A stretch of DNA of 34,477 bases, from assembly GCA_944327365.1 (NCBI GenBank), contig CALVHI010000010.1, forward strand, positions 1 through 34,477. Direction: 5' to 3'. The notes under the pieces are model-generated. The model searched no databases. It was not told the DNA's origin and saw only the letters and a program-made list of their open reading frames with translations. Positions 7,325 to 14,921 of the stretch are shown here, one piece after another. The position numbers and the translations under genes are program-made. Source of the stretch: an uncultured Bacilli bacterium (GTDB lineage Bacteria; Bacillota_I; Bacilli_A; RF39; UBA660). Each line of letters starts with the position of its first letter. Within the stretch, counting starts at the first letter, position 1.

Positions 7325-7833
7325 TCTTCAAGATATGTTTTGTTTTTATGAGGTTCATCAAATAATAGACCCTCATAATTTTTTTGCCTTAAAACTTCGT
7401 AAATGCCAATAGCAACACTGTTAGATAAGTTTAGCGCTCTAACTTTATCAGTCATAGGAATACGATAGCATCTATCTAAGTAATTTTTTAAAATTTCTTT
7501 GGGTATTCCTGTACTTTCTTTGCCAAAGATTAAATAAATATTATCTTTGATATCTTTAAAATTTACAGTTGTATGAGGAGTGTGGCCATATCTAGTAAAG
7601 AAAAAATATTCACCTTTGTTTTTAGAAAAAAATTCATTGATATTTTCATAGACAAAAAATTTGCATTTATCAATGTAATTTACACCACTTCTTTTAATAT
7701 ATTTTTCTTCTAAGGAAAAGCCTAGGGGTTTAATTAGATGTAGTGTTGTATTAGTAGCAACACAAGTACGCATAATATTTCCTGTATTTCCAGGTATTTC
7801 TGGTTCAAATAAAACAACATTTAACATAAGCAT
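7321..7833 (-). CDS. trmL: tRNA (cytidine/uridine-34 2'-O)-methyltransferase TrmL
   Basis: SPOUT-family enzyme that 2'-O-methylates the wobble base of leucine tRNAs using S-adenosylmethionine. 170 residues, usual length. Family motifs: the N-terminal FEPEIPGNTGNIMRTC, LIFGKESTGIP in the knot region, and IPMTDKVRALNLSNSVAIGIYE near the C-terminus. The start at 7833 follows AAGGAAAG; an ATG two codons later is also possible. It is a stand-alone gene. Confidence 0.95.
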   Translation of the reverse strand: MLMLNVVLFEPEIPGNTGNIMRTCVATNTTLHLIKPLGFSLEEKYIKRSGVNYIDKCKFFVYENINEFFSKNKGEYFFFTRYGHTPHTTVNFKDIKDNIYLIFGKESTGIPKEILKNYLDRCYRIPMTDKVRALNLSNSVAIGIYEVLRQKNYEGLLFDEPHKNKTYLED

Positions 7834-7949
7834 TCTTCTTTCCTTTAAAAATTATATAGTATTATTCGTATTTTGTAAACTTTAAAAGTAAATAGTTCTT
7901 GCTTCTTTCCGCGTTTTCTCTTATAATAATTTTAGAGTAGGGTGGTAAT

Positions 7950-8567
7950 ATGACAACTATATATCTTATTAATAATAGTTTAACGATGAATAATCTTAAT
8001 TTTCCTGATCAAGAGACTTTGGAGCAGAAAAGAGAAAAGAGAATCCTTAGTATTTTGGGGGAAGAAGCAAGTATGAAGCTTTCAAATGAAAAATATTTGC
8101 AAAGTGTTCAGTTTATTTATGCTTCTCAATATGTGATGAGTATTGGTACAGCTAAATATTTGGCTCAAAAATTAGAGTTGAATATTTTAATTAAAAAAGA
8201 GATTGGAGAGAGAGTATTAGGAAATTTAGGAGATAAAAAAATTAGAATGGTTAGTGAAATGCAGGAAAATGATTTTGATTATAAACTTCCTGGTGGGGAA
8301 TCATTAAATGATGTAAAAAAAAGAATGGTTCGTTTTGTTAAGCATATTATTGATATACATCCTAATAAAACTATAGCACTATTTACGCATAATGTTGCAA
8401 TTACTTGTTTGCTTAGTGAGTGGTGTACAAAAGGTTTTAATTTAGATAATCGACTTATTTTAAATTATAAAGATCAAGCAATTATTGATGGTGCATGGGA
8501 TGAAATAAATATTATTGAATTAGTATTTGATGGAAAAGAGTTAGTTTCAATTCATAGAAAAAAATAG
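7950..8567 (+). CDS. Histidine phosphatase-like protein lacking the RHG motif
   Basis: 205 residues of phosphoglycerate mutase/histidine phosphatase type: IYLI beta strand at the N-terminus, a helical section, LPGGESLNDVKKRM, and the C-terminal LFTHNVAITCLL that matches the usual VSHGGVI segment and keeps the second histidine. In this family the N-terminal strand is followed by RHG(E)T, whose His is the phosphorylated residue; here the sequence is YLINNSLT, so the catalytic Arg and His are both Asn. It is therefore probably a non-catalytic or altered member. The ribosome binding site AGGGTGGT precedes the ATG. Single gene with a hairpin terminator shared with the converging gene. Confidence 0.75.
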   Translation: MTTIYLINNSLTMNNLNFPDQETLEQKREKRILSILGEEASMKLSNEKYLQSVQFIYASQYVMSIGTAKYLAQKLELNILIKKEIGERVLGNLGDKKIRMVSEMQENDFDYKLPGGESLNDVKKRMVRFVKHIIDIHPNKTIALFTHNVAITCLLSEWCTKGFNLDNRLILNYKDQAIIDGAWDEINIIELVFDGKELVSIHRKK

Positions 8568-8584
8568 AGATGTACTCTATTTTT
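8561..8584. terminator. Bidirectional terminator
   Basis: ATAGAG (8564-8569) and CTCTAT (8575-8580) pair; T-runs follow on both strands. It serves the phosphatase-like gene and the converging zinc ribbon gene, whose stop codons lie in the stem. Confidence 0.8.
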
Positions 8585-8780
8585 GATCTAAAGACGTATC
8601 AATGGTTTTCCATGTTGTTTTACCACAAGTTGTACAAATAAAGGGGACTAATACTTTTAGATTTTTTGGCTTTTCGTATTTTTCTTCTAGAGAAACACAT
8701 AAAAGACCAGTTTTTTCATCCATATAAGCACGCCCTTGACGTGTTGTCTCTTCACATTTACTGCATCCTAATTTATTCAT
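8577..8780 (-). CDS. Small zinc-ribbon protein
   Basis: 67 residues with two CxxC knuckles, GCSKCE near residue 6 and FICTTCGKTTW near residue 49, which probably bind one zinc ion. Such small ribbons often bind nucleic acid or other proteins, but no specific family is recognised. The start ATG follows AAGGAGGT. It is divergently transcribed from the gene at 8846 and converges on the phosphatase-like gene. Confidence 0.75.
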   Translation of the reverse strand: MNKLGCSKCEETTRQGRAYMDEKTGLLCVSLEEKYEKPKNLKVLVPFICTTCGKTTWKTIDTSLDQK

Positions 8781-8818
8781 TTTGACCTCCTTAACTTTAT
8801 TATTTCCTAAGTTTGTGA

Positions 8819-8824
8819 TAAAAT
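8819..8824 (+). promoter_or_regulatory. Extended -10 promoter element
   Basis: TTGTGATAAAATA contains TG-N-TAAAAT, an extended -10 element, followed by GAGGTGA about ten bases later and the start at 8846. Almost the same sequence stands before the genes at 23987 and 30565. Confidence 0.5.
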
Positions 8825-8845
8825 ACTATTACGAGGTGATGTTTT

Positions 8846-9364
8846 ATGGATTTTAATCCCGTGAATTATGCGTATGATGTTTATTTAAGTAGTAATCAAG
8901 AACTGTTGATTGCTAAATATCAGGTTGTTGATAAAAATACTGTGGATCAAAATGGGAAAAGACAAGTAATGCGTTCTTATACTTTTATGGAAATAGAAAG
9001 ACCTGATGATATTGAAGCGAGGATTAAAGAACTTCTTCATGGAGGGTATTTTCCAATTAATCGGTTTAAAGGTGTTTCTTTTGATGCTGATTATAAGAAT
9101 GTTGTTGTTTATGTTAAACTGATGTTGCTAGCTAAAGATCATAGATTACTTGAAAAATATTATCAAGTAAGAAGTGGGGATGAAAATAATCTTGATGTTT
9201 ATATTAGCTATATTAATATGAATACAGGGAAAATTTCTTCTTTAAAAGTTTGTAGTTATCCAAATAATGAAGAAGTTATTCATACTTTAAAGAGTAATGG
9301 TTATATTTGTGGAGATCAAAGCTTTTATGAGAATTTCAAGTTTGAAGATAAGAAGAAAAGATAA
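8846..9364 (+). CDS. Conserved-looking unknown protein (172 aa)
   Basis: 172 residues, soluble, mixed alpha/beta composition, with no signal peptide, membrane segment or metal motif. A well-placed GAGGTGA and a hairpin terminator directly after it support a real single-gene unit. The central part (RPDDIEARIKELLHGGYFPI) looks like a helix-turn segment. I recognise no family. Confidence 0.7.
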   Translation: MDFNPVNYAYDVYLSSNQELLIAKYQVVDKNTVDQNGKRQVMRSYTFMEIERPDDIEARIKELLHGGYFPINRFKGVSFDADYKNVVVYVKLMLLAKDHRLLEKYYQVRSGDENNLDVYISYINMNTGKISSLKVCSYPNNEEVIHTLKSNGYICGDQSFYENFKFEDKKKR

Positions 9365-9366
9365 AA

Positions 9367-9390
9367 TGGGATCTATAAGATCCTTTTTGT
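9367..9390 (+). terminator. Terminator of the 172-aa unknown gene
   Basis: GGATC TATAA GATCC followed by TTTTTGTTT. Confidence 0.8.
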
Positions 9391-9400
9391 TTGGATAAAT

Positions 9401-9871
9401 TTATTTTTCTACTTTATCTATAAAATTTAACTGACATATTGCTAACTTCTTAGCTGTTTTTAAGTTCCTTTTTCTTTTTATTCCCGTAAATAGAATATCA
9501 TATACTACTTCCCAAACGACAACCCAACCAGCGATTAAGAATAGTTCACTTAGAAATGAAGCGAATTGCTCGGAAATAATAATTAAAACTATCCCTAGTA
9601 ATAATAATATTAGACGAATATAGTCATCATATTGGTCTATTTTTTTTAGTTGTTTTACTTTTGTTTGATAGTAAGTGTGAATTAATTTTGTTAATTTTTC
9701 TTGGTCTTTTGTATTAGATAAACCATTTATTATTAACAATATACTTTCGCTCGGTAAAGTGTGTAATGCTTTGTTTTCGATAAAGCTATCTAGTTCATTG
9801 CTTAAAATTTTATGATTGAATTTATTTGTTGCTTCTTCTAGACTTTCTAAATTAATTTCTATTTTTTCCAT
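9401..9871 (-). CDS. Two-helix membrane protein of unknown function
   Basis: 156 residues. The first 60 are polar and helical (coiled-coil-like, with a conserved-looking KIHTYYQTKVKQLKK-type basic run), followed by two hydrophobic helices at about 64-82 and 85-110 and a basic tail (TGIKRKRNLKTAKK). The N-terminus is probably cytoplasmic and both helices form a hairpin. GGAGGA precedes the ATG. No family recognised. It lies downstream of the tmRNA gene on the same strand but is separated from it by a terminator. Confidence 0.65.
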   Translation of the reverse strand: MEKIEINLESLEEATNKFNHKILSNELDSFIENKALHTLPSESILLIINGLSNTKDQEKLTKLIHTYYQTKVKQLKKIDQYDDYIRLILLLLGIVLIIISEQFASFLSELFLIAGWVVVWEVVYDILFTGIKRKRNLKTAKKLAICQLNFIDKVEK

Positions 9872-9936
9872 ATATCCTCCTTTATTATTATGGCATGAAT
9901 TAATGAAAAAAGAAAGTGTTTATTAATAAAAAACAT

Positions 9937-9960
9937 AAAAAAACACTTAATTTTAAGTGT
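9937..9960 (-). terminator. tmRNA terminator
   Basis: ACACTTAA and TTAAGTGT (9960-9943 on the minus strand) followed by seven T residues. Confidence 0.8.
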
Positions 9961-9971
9961 AATTAACATTA

Positions 9972-10339
9972 TGGTGGAGTAGAGGAGAGTTGAACTCCTG
10001 TCCAATATATTCTATCACATAACATCTACAAGTTTAGCTTGATTTATATGTCAAGTTATAACTGGCTCAAGACCAACCGCTTATAACTTCAAGTTTAGCA
10101 GTTATTCACTTATTTAGCCTAAACAAGTAAATAAGTATATCTTATATTTATGAACCCCTCATAATCCTATAAGCAAAATTATAAGAAGCTTGCTATTCCT
10201 AAATTACTAACTAGGCAAATGCATAAGCATTTGGAGCAAATGAGTTTTCACTCTTGTCATTTAATTTTAATTGTAGACTTAAGGCGCCAAACCACTTGCC
10301 GTCATGTGTAGTAGTATATGTCGATACCATTACTACCCC
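9972..10339 (-). ncRNA. ssrA: Transfer-messenger RNA (tmRNA)
   Basis: tmRNA rescues stalled ribosomes and tags the unfinished protein. The 5' end GGGGUAG (10339-10333) pairs with CUACUCC before the encoded ACCA at the 3' end, forming the acceptor stem; the T-arm GGACAGGAGUUCAACUCU is typical. The tag frame on the minus strand (10261-10211) reads NDKSENSFAPNAYAFA then TAG; one codon upstream may be the true resume codon. The AFA ending differs from the common LAA and resembles Mycoplasma tags. Length is about 368 nt. An extended -10 promoter (TGCTATAAT) lies at 10350-10355 and a terminator at 9937-9960. Confidence 0.95.
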
Positions 10340-10349
10340 AAGTACTAGT

Positions 10350-10378
10350 ATTATAGCATAAACATACAAAAAAATGAA
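10350..10378 (-). promoter_or_regulatory. tmRNA promoter
   Basis: Minus-strand TATAAT (10355-10350) with TG one base upstream (extended -10) and a weak TTCATT at -35. Confidence 0.65.
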
Positions 10379-10385
10379 GTAATTT

Positions 10386-11186
10386 CTACTTCATTAGAGC
10401 AATGGCTAAAATAAAGCCGATATTTAATACTCCATATAAAATGATTGCTATATTGACAAATGCTGCTTTAGATGAATGGGTTTGTGCTGGTTCATTGGGT
10501 ATTATGGCAGGGACATTCTTGTTTTTAAGTTCTAAAACCATTCCTTTTGTTTTGGAATCATTCATTTCTTTAGTGATTTCAAAATATTCGTCTAATTTTT
10601 GATTAACAATTTTTCCTAATTCTGTTTCTTTGGGTAGGGTTGCAATTAAAGTTTCAATATTTCCTATTAAGATTTTATTATCTTCTATTAAATAGCGAAA
10701 TGAATCTTTAATGCTAAAATATAAATTCATATAGTTTGTTACTTCGTTTTCTAATTCTTCTTTATTTATAGTAAAATTATTAAAAGCATTCTGATTTAAC
10801 AAGTTTACAAAGCTTTCTAGATCAGAGCAACTTTTATTTATTTTAATTAATCCCATGAAATCTTTAGATGAAACGCTCCAGGCTTCTCCAGGTAGAGTAC
10901 GTAAATCAAAAGTAAGAGTTTCACTAGCAACAATTTCATTATTTTCTTTTAAATATAAAATATTATCTTTGCAAATAAGTCCTTGTAAATTTGGGTAAAA
11001 TTCTAAGTATTGTCTAAAAATAAAGTCATTAATATTAATTATTTTTGTGTTGCTTATTTTATTGGCGCTTATTGGTTTTACTGTTTCTTTTTCAATTTCT
11101 TGGTTTTCCTTTATTATCCTTGAATTATCGATACGGTAATTCGGGATTTCTGTAGTTTTATTTATTGTTGTATCACGTTCGTTCAT
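10386..11186 (-). CDS. Tail-anchored unknown protein
   Basis: 266 residues from the ATG at 11186, chosen because GGAGGG lies seven bases ahead; in-frame TTG and ATG codons further upstream overlap that site. The protein is mainly soluble and helical with one hydrophobic helix at the very C-terminus (VNIAIILYGVLNIGFILAIA), so it is probably tail-anchored with the bulk in the cytoplasm. The middle contains LRTLPGEAWSVSSKDFMGLI, which looks folded, but no family is recognised. The N-terminal 40 residues are low-complexity. Single gene just upstream of the tmRNA on the same strand. Confidence 0.65.
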   Translation of the reverse strand: MNERDTTINKTTEIPNYRIDNSRIIKENQEIEKETVKPISANKISNTKIININDFIFRQYLEFYPNLQGLICKDNILYLKENNEIVASETLTFDLRTLPGEAWSVSSKDFMGLIKINKSCSDLESFVNLLNQNAFNNFTINKEELENEVTNYMNLYFSIKDSFRYLIEDNKILIGNIETLIATLPKETELGKIVNQKLDEYFEITKEMNDSKTKGMVLELKNKNVPAIIPNEPAQTHSSKAAFVNIAIILYGVLNIGFILAIALMK

Positions 11187-11351
11187 TTTCATACCCTCCA
11201 ATTATTATCATTTTAACAAAAAATAAGAAAAAAAACAACACTAAACAAACAAAAAAATGTGTAGTATAATAAATTTTATTTAAAAAGAGTGTTTGGAAGA
11301 ATATTTAATCGCTTATTTATTCAATATTATTGATAATTTATAAAAAATAGT

Positions 11352-11366
11352 TGGTAAGTTTTACCA
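11352..11366. promoter_or_regulatory. Candidate operator of the XRE regulator
   Basis: TGGTAA-GTT-TTACCA is a perfect 15-base palindrome (ignoring the centre), 12 bases upstream of the -35 of the XRE gene. Autoregulation by the adjacent HTH protein is an inference from position. Confidence 0.4.
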
Positions 11367-11378
11367 TAGGTGAATAAA

Positions 11379-11408
11379 TTACAATTAAATGGTAGGAGCA
11401 GGTATAAT
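11379..11408 (+). promoter_or_regulatory. XRE regulator promoter
   Basis: TTACAA (11379-11384), 18 bases, TATAAT (11403-11408). Confidence 0.55.
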
Positions 11409-11435
11409 TCTTTCGAGAAGCGAGGGTGAGGTAAA

Positions 11436-11795
11436 ATGTTAAACGGAAATCGGTTAAGAGAGGTCAGAAAGCAAAAAGGTTTAACACAAACAGAATTAGG
11501 TGAATTAATTGGGGTTGGAAAATCAGCGATTTGTTGTTATGAAAAAGAAACAAGAAATCCGACATTAGAAGCGCTACTGGAAATGATTCAGGTTTTTGGT
11601 GTGTCAGCGGATTATTTACTGGGCGTGGATTGCCTTGCTAAAATGGGTGATGATTATTCTTTTTTAGAGTATGTTTCTTTAACTAAAGAAGAAATTATCT
11701 TTATTGAAGAATTAAAGAAAAATAAACTTGTCTATGATATTTTAATGGAAGATCCGAAAAGAGGAGCAGAACTTGTTAAAAAAGAGATTGGCTAA
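11436..11795 (+). CDS. XRE-family transcriptional regulator
   Basis: 119 residues. Residues 5-62 form a lambda-repressor-like helix-turn-helix (LREVRKQKGLTQTELGEL, IGVGKSAICCYEKETRNPT, LEMIQVFGVSADYLLG). The remaining 55 residues are helical and may mediate dimerisation. No protease-like or metal-binding domain is visible. GAGGGTGAGGT precedes the ATG. A palindrome upstream of its promoter may be its operator. It is monocistronic: a hairpin terminator overlaps the stop codon. The target genes cannot be told from the sequence; the next gene at 11855 has its own TATAAT. Confidence 0.88.
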   Translation: MLNGNRLREVRKQKGLTQTELGELIGVGKSAICCYEKETRNPTLEALLEMIQVFGVSADYLLGVDCLAKMGDDYSFLEYVSLTKEEIIFIEELKKNKLVYDILMEDPKRGAELVKKEIG

Positions 11796-11811
11796 AAGAT
11801 TTAGCTTTTTT
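11791..11811 (+). terminator. XRE gene terminator
   Basis: GCTAAA AGA TTTAGC followed by six T residues; the stop codon lies in the stem. Confidence 0.8.
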
Positions 11812-11854
11812 CATTTTTATTTGTTTTGATACATATAATTTTTTAGGTGATAAG

Positions 11855-12640
11855 ATGCGAAAGTACTATCAATATTTAGGGCTAGCTTTTATTATGGCTT
11901 TTAGTTTTTATTATACAGAAAAGATTGCTTTAATTGTCTTAAATAAAAATCCTTTGATGCAAGTTATTTTAGAGGAAAAAGAAAATTATGAAGTTGGTTA
12001 TGTAAATGCTGTAATTTTAGGAGATTATATTATTCCTGGTATTAAAGGGTTAGAAGTAAATACGAGAGATTCTTTTTATGAAATGCAAGAAGAAAAGGTT
12101 TTTAATGAAGCCTATTTGGTTTATGAAGAAGTTGATCCTGAGGTATCGATAAAAGATCATAAAGATAAGATTATAAAAAAGGGGAATCGAAGTTTAAATA
12201 AAGTTAGTTTTATATTAAAAGAAGAAGGAATAATTAGCAATTATTTAAGAGCTAAAGAATATCAGGCAGATTTACTTGTCAATTTAGATACTTATCAGGA
12301 GGGAAGCTATTTTGAGGTAATTAATCATGAAACGGAAGGGTATGCTTCTTTAGAGAATACGCTTAATTTAAATAAAGAGAATCATCATATTTGTGTTTTA
12401 AATGGAAATAATTATGAATTGTGTTTAGATAATGATAAGTATTTAGTGGAGCCTACACTTAGTCTTACGGGAAGTAATTATTTAGAGGTTAAAGAAAATC
12501 TTGATCGGGGAAGTATTATTTTAATTGATCATACTGCTCAATTAAAGGATGTAAAATTACTTTTGAAAGAAATTCAATTTAGAAATTATAAGCTTGTTTG
12601 GTTAAGTGAGCTTGTTAGTGAAGATTGCTTGCAATCATAA
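11855..12640 (+). CDS. Membrane-anchored protein, possibly degenerate polysaccharide deacetylase-like
   Basis: 261 residues with one N-terminal membrane helix (about 8-30) and an extracellular remainder. The C-terminal segment GSIILIDHTAQLKDVKLLLKEIQ followed by NYKLVWLSEL resembles the closing strands of NodB-type polysaccharide deacetylases (H-x-T/N then a final strand and SEL). The N-terminal metal-binding DD and HxxxH motifs of that family are not seen, so it may be inactive or a different fold. Start ATG follows AGGTGAT; a TATAAT lies at about 11837. Its end carries the promoter of the next gene. Confidence 0.6.
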   Translation: MRKYYQYLGLAFIMAFSFYYTEKIALIVLNKNPLMQVILEEKENYEVGYVNAVILGDYIIPGIKGLEVNTRDSFYEMQEEKVFNEAYLVYEEVDPEVSIKDHKDKIIKKGNRSLNKVSFILKEEGIISNYLRAKEYQADLLVNLDTYQEGSYFEVINHETEGYASLENTLNLNKENHHICVLNGNNYELCLDNDKYLVEPTLSLTGSNYLEVKENLDRGSIILIDHTAQLKDVKLLLKEIQFRNYKLVWLSELVSEDCLQS

Positions 12641-12657
12641 AAGTTTTTTGGTATAAT
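12629..12657 (+). promoter_or_regulatory. rnjB promoter
   Basis: TTGCAA (12629-12634), 17 bases, TATAAT (12652-12657), overlapping the stop codon of the previous gene. Confidence 0.75.
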
Positions 12658-12714
12658 GTTTTTGCCTTAAAACTTTTTTATTTACGAAATTTTTTTGAAA
12701 TGGAGTTGATTATT

Positions 12715-14349
12715 TTGAGTAAAATAAAAATTTTTAGTCTGGGTGGATTAGATGAAAATGGTAAAAATATGTATGTGATGGAAATCGATAAAGATATTTT
12801 TATTTTTGATTGTGGACTTAAATATGCTAGTGGTAATATGCTTGGAATTGATTATATTATTCCTGATTATTCTTATTTAATAAAAAACAAAAAGAGAATT
12901 AAAGGATTATTTATTACTCATGGGCATTTAGAAAACATGGGGGGTACAGCAGATTTACTTAGTCAAATTCCAACAATAAAAGTTTATGCAACGAAATTTA
13001 GCAAATATGTTTTAATGGAACATGGAGTTAGTGCAAATTGTATTGTTGAGATTAAGGCTCATAAAAAAATGAGTTTTGGACATGTTAGTATTTTTCCTAT
13101 TAGTGTAAGTCATAGTGCTCCGGATGCTGTGATGTATGTTATAAATACGAAAGATGGAGCAATATGTTATACAGGTGATTTTATTTTTGATCCTTCTATG
13201 ATGGGGGCATATGATATGGATTTAGGGAAAATCGCTTATGTGGGAAAACAAGGAGTTTTGTGTTTGCTTAGTGAGTCTGTGTTTAGTGAAAATATTGGCC
13301 ATACTTCTCCTAATCATAAGCTTGTTGATATTTTTAAAAAGGCAATTAAAGATGCTTCAGGTAGAGTGTTATTTACTGTTTTGCCCACACATTTATATAC
13401 TATTCAAGAAATTTTTAATGCCTCTGTTAATTCTCATCGCAAAATTGTTATTATGGGCAAAAAATTACAAAATGTAGTTCACTTTGGGTTAAAAGAAGGA
13501 TATTTAACTATTGATGAGAGTACTTTGGGAGATTTATCTAATATAAGTGATCAAAATGCAATTTTGTTAATTTGTGATGATAAAGCTAGTCCATATGCTG
13601 CCATGTCAAAGATTATGAATGGATATGATAAATTTATTAAACTAGAGAGCACAGATACGATTGTTTTTGCTGAACCAAGATATGATAGCAACGAAAAATT
13701 GTTGGTTAGATTAGAAAATGAACTTGCTCAAGCTGGTTGTGAAATTGTAAATATTCCAAAAGATAAAACGATTTTGCATCATGCATCTAGTGAAGATTTA
13801 ATGCAAATGATTAAGCTTATGAGGCCAAAATATTATATGCCAGTAAAGGGCGAATATCGTTATATGGTAGGCAATGCTGATTTAGGATATTCTTTAGGGA
13901 TTTTAAGAGAAAATATTATTTTAAAGCAAAATGGGGAAGCAGTTATATTTGATAATGGAGTATTGCAGAGTAAAGGAGACAAAATTAAAGTTGGAGAATC
14001 TTTGATTGATGGGAAATCTAGTGATGATATTGGTGAACTTGTCATAAAAGATAGAGAAATGTTAAGCGAGAATGGTATAGTTTTAATTAGTGCCACGATT
14101 TCTAGACAGGATAAAGTAATATTAGTTGGACCTGAAGTTACGACTAGAGGTTTTATTTATGTTAAAGATTCTACTGAAATGATTAAAGAGATTAAGAGAA
14201 TTAGTGAGGAAATTATTGAGAGAAATACAACGCCAAATTATATTGATTTTAATAAGATTAAGACAGAAATACGTGATGAATTATCTAAGTATTTGTATGA
14301 AGAGACTGAATGTAAACCTATGATTATTGCGGTAGTTCAGGAAGTTTAA
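12715..14349 (+). CDS. rnjB: Ribonuclease J2-like paralogue with degenerate active site
   Basis: 544 residues aligning end to end with RNase J1 (SKIKIFSLGGLDENGKNMYV start, beta-lactamase and beta-CASP parts, C-terminal domain with VGPEVTTRGFIY). Catalytic motifs are altered: HGHEDH is HGHLEN (residues 69-74), LLSDS is LLSES, and MPMHGEYR is MPVKGEYR, losing several metal ligands. It is probably weakly active or structural, as reported for RNase J2 of some Firmicutes, where it pairs with J1. I chose the TTG at 12715 because GGAG precedes it and the family start follows; upstream codons in frame have no ribosome binding site. A hairpin follows at 14372-14403. Confidence 0.88.
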   Translation: MSKIKIFSLGGLDENGKNMYVMEIDKDIFIFDCGLKYASGNMLGIDYIIPDYSYLIKNKKRIKGLFITHGHLENMGGTADLLSQIPTIKVYATKFSKYVLMEHGVSANCIVEIKAHKKMSFGHVSIFPISVSHSAPDAVMYVINTKDGAICYTGDFIFDPSMMGAYDMDLGKIAYVGKQGVLCLLSESVFSENIGHTSPNHKLVDIFKKAIKDASGRVLFTVLPTHLYTIQEIFNASVNSHRKIVIMGKKLQNVVHFGLKEGYLTIDESTLGDLSNISDQNAILLICDDKASPYAAMSKIMNGYDKFIKLESTDTIVFAEPRYDSNEKLLVRLENELAQAGCEIVNIPKDKTILHHASSEDLMQMIKLMRPKYYMPVKGEYRYMVGNADLGYSLGILRENIILKQNGEAVIFDNGVLQSKGDKIKVGESLIDGKSSDDIGELVIKDREMLSENGIVLISATISRQDKVILVGPEVTTRGFIYVKDSTEMIKEIKRISEEIIERNTTPNYIDFNKIKTEIRDELSKYLYEETECKPMIIAVVQEV

Positions 14350-14371
14350 AGTTTAGTAGTATAACTATTTT

Positions 14372-14403
14372 AAAATCATCCATAATAAGAATGGGTGATT
14401 TTT
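14372..14403 (+). terminator. rnjB terminator or RBS-masking hairpin
   Basis: A 12-bp stem (14372-14383 with 14391-14402, one G-T pair) followed by a short T-run. Its right arm contains GGTGAT, the only ribosome binding site for the gene at 14406, so the hairpin could both end rnjB transcription and hinder translation of the next gene. Confidence 0.6.
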
Positions 14404-14405
14404 AG

Positions 14406-14843
14406 ATGAAAGAAAAAAAGAATACTAATATTAAGTTTTTAAATCTTATTTATCAAAATGCACAAATGGGACTTATTGGTATTGATACTGTATTAAAAAA
14501 AATAAAGAGTGATGAGATTGCAAAAATTGTAATGGAGCAAAAACGAGAGTATGAAACATTTTTAAGGGATGCAAAAAAGATTTTGTTAAAGTATGGTGCT
14601 AAAGAAGAGGAAATTAGTAAATTAAAAGAAATTAGCAGTAAAGCTATGGCTGAGGTTATGACTACAGGAAAAGATGATAAAGATATAGCTAAAATGATGA
14701 TGACTGGGAATGAAAAAGGGGTACTAGAAATAACTGCAGAGCTTAATCAATATGAAGGTGATGATCAAGAAATTTTAGATATTGCTCAAAGACTTTTAGC
14801 AACGGAAGAACATAATAGAGAAGAATTTAAACAATATTTGTAA
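14406..14843 (+). CDS. Ferritin-like four-helix-bundle protein (tentative)
   Basis: 145 residues, almost all helical, with predicted helices at about 8-30, 33-60, 85-110 and 118-145. The length, the two long N-terminal helices and the EEHNREEF end recall DUF2383/ferritin-like small bundles. A clear di-iron ExxH set on two helices is not evident, so enzyme activity is not claimed. The ribosome binding site GGTGAT sits in a hairpin just ahead of the ATG. A very strong terminator (14817-14861) overlaps its end. Confidence 0.6.
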   Translation: MKEKKNTNIKFLNLIYQNAQMGLIGIDTVLKKIKSDEIAKIVMEQKREYETFLRDAKKILLKYGAKEEEISKLKEISSKAMAEVMTTGKDDKDIAKMMMTGNEKGVLEITAELNQYEGDDQEILDIAQRLLATEEHNREEFKQYL

Positions 14844-14861
14844 TTCTTCTCTTTCTTTTTT
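14817..14861 (+). terminator. Strong terminator after the helical-bundle gene
   Basis: AGAGAAGAATT (14817-14827) and AATTCTTCTCT (14842-14852), an 11-bp perfect stem, then TTCTTTTTT. Confidence 0.85.
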
Positions 14862-14872
14862 CGCATTTTTGA

Positions 14873-14901
14873 TTGATTTTTGATGTGTTTTTGTTTATAA
14901 T
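14873..14901 (+). promoter_or_regulatory. Promoter of the lipoprotein-YtxGH operon
   Basis: TTGATT (14873-14878), 17 bases, TATAAT (14896-14901), followed by GTAGGAGG before the ATG at 14922. Confidence 0.7.
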
Positions 14902-14921
14902 TATGAATTGTAGGAGGATTT

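Noticed and set aside
10402-10602. Plus-strand frame of 66 residues over the tail-anchored gene
   Set aside because: It is the antisense of the C-terminal membrane helix region, with no ribosome binding site of its own; a shadow frame.
12625-12714. N-terminal extension of the RNase J2-like protein by 30 residues
   Set aside because: This region contains the promoter and the previous stop codon, has no ribosome binding site, and the family N-terminus begins at the TTG at 12715.
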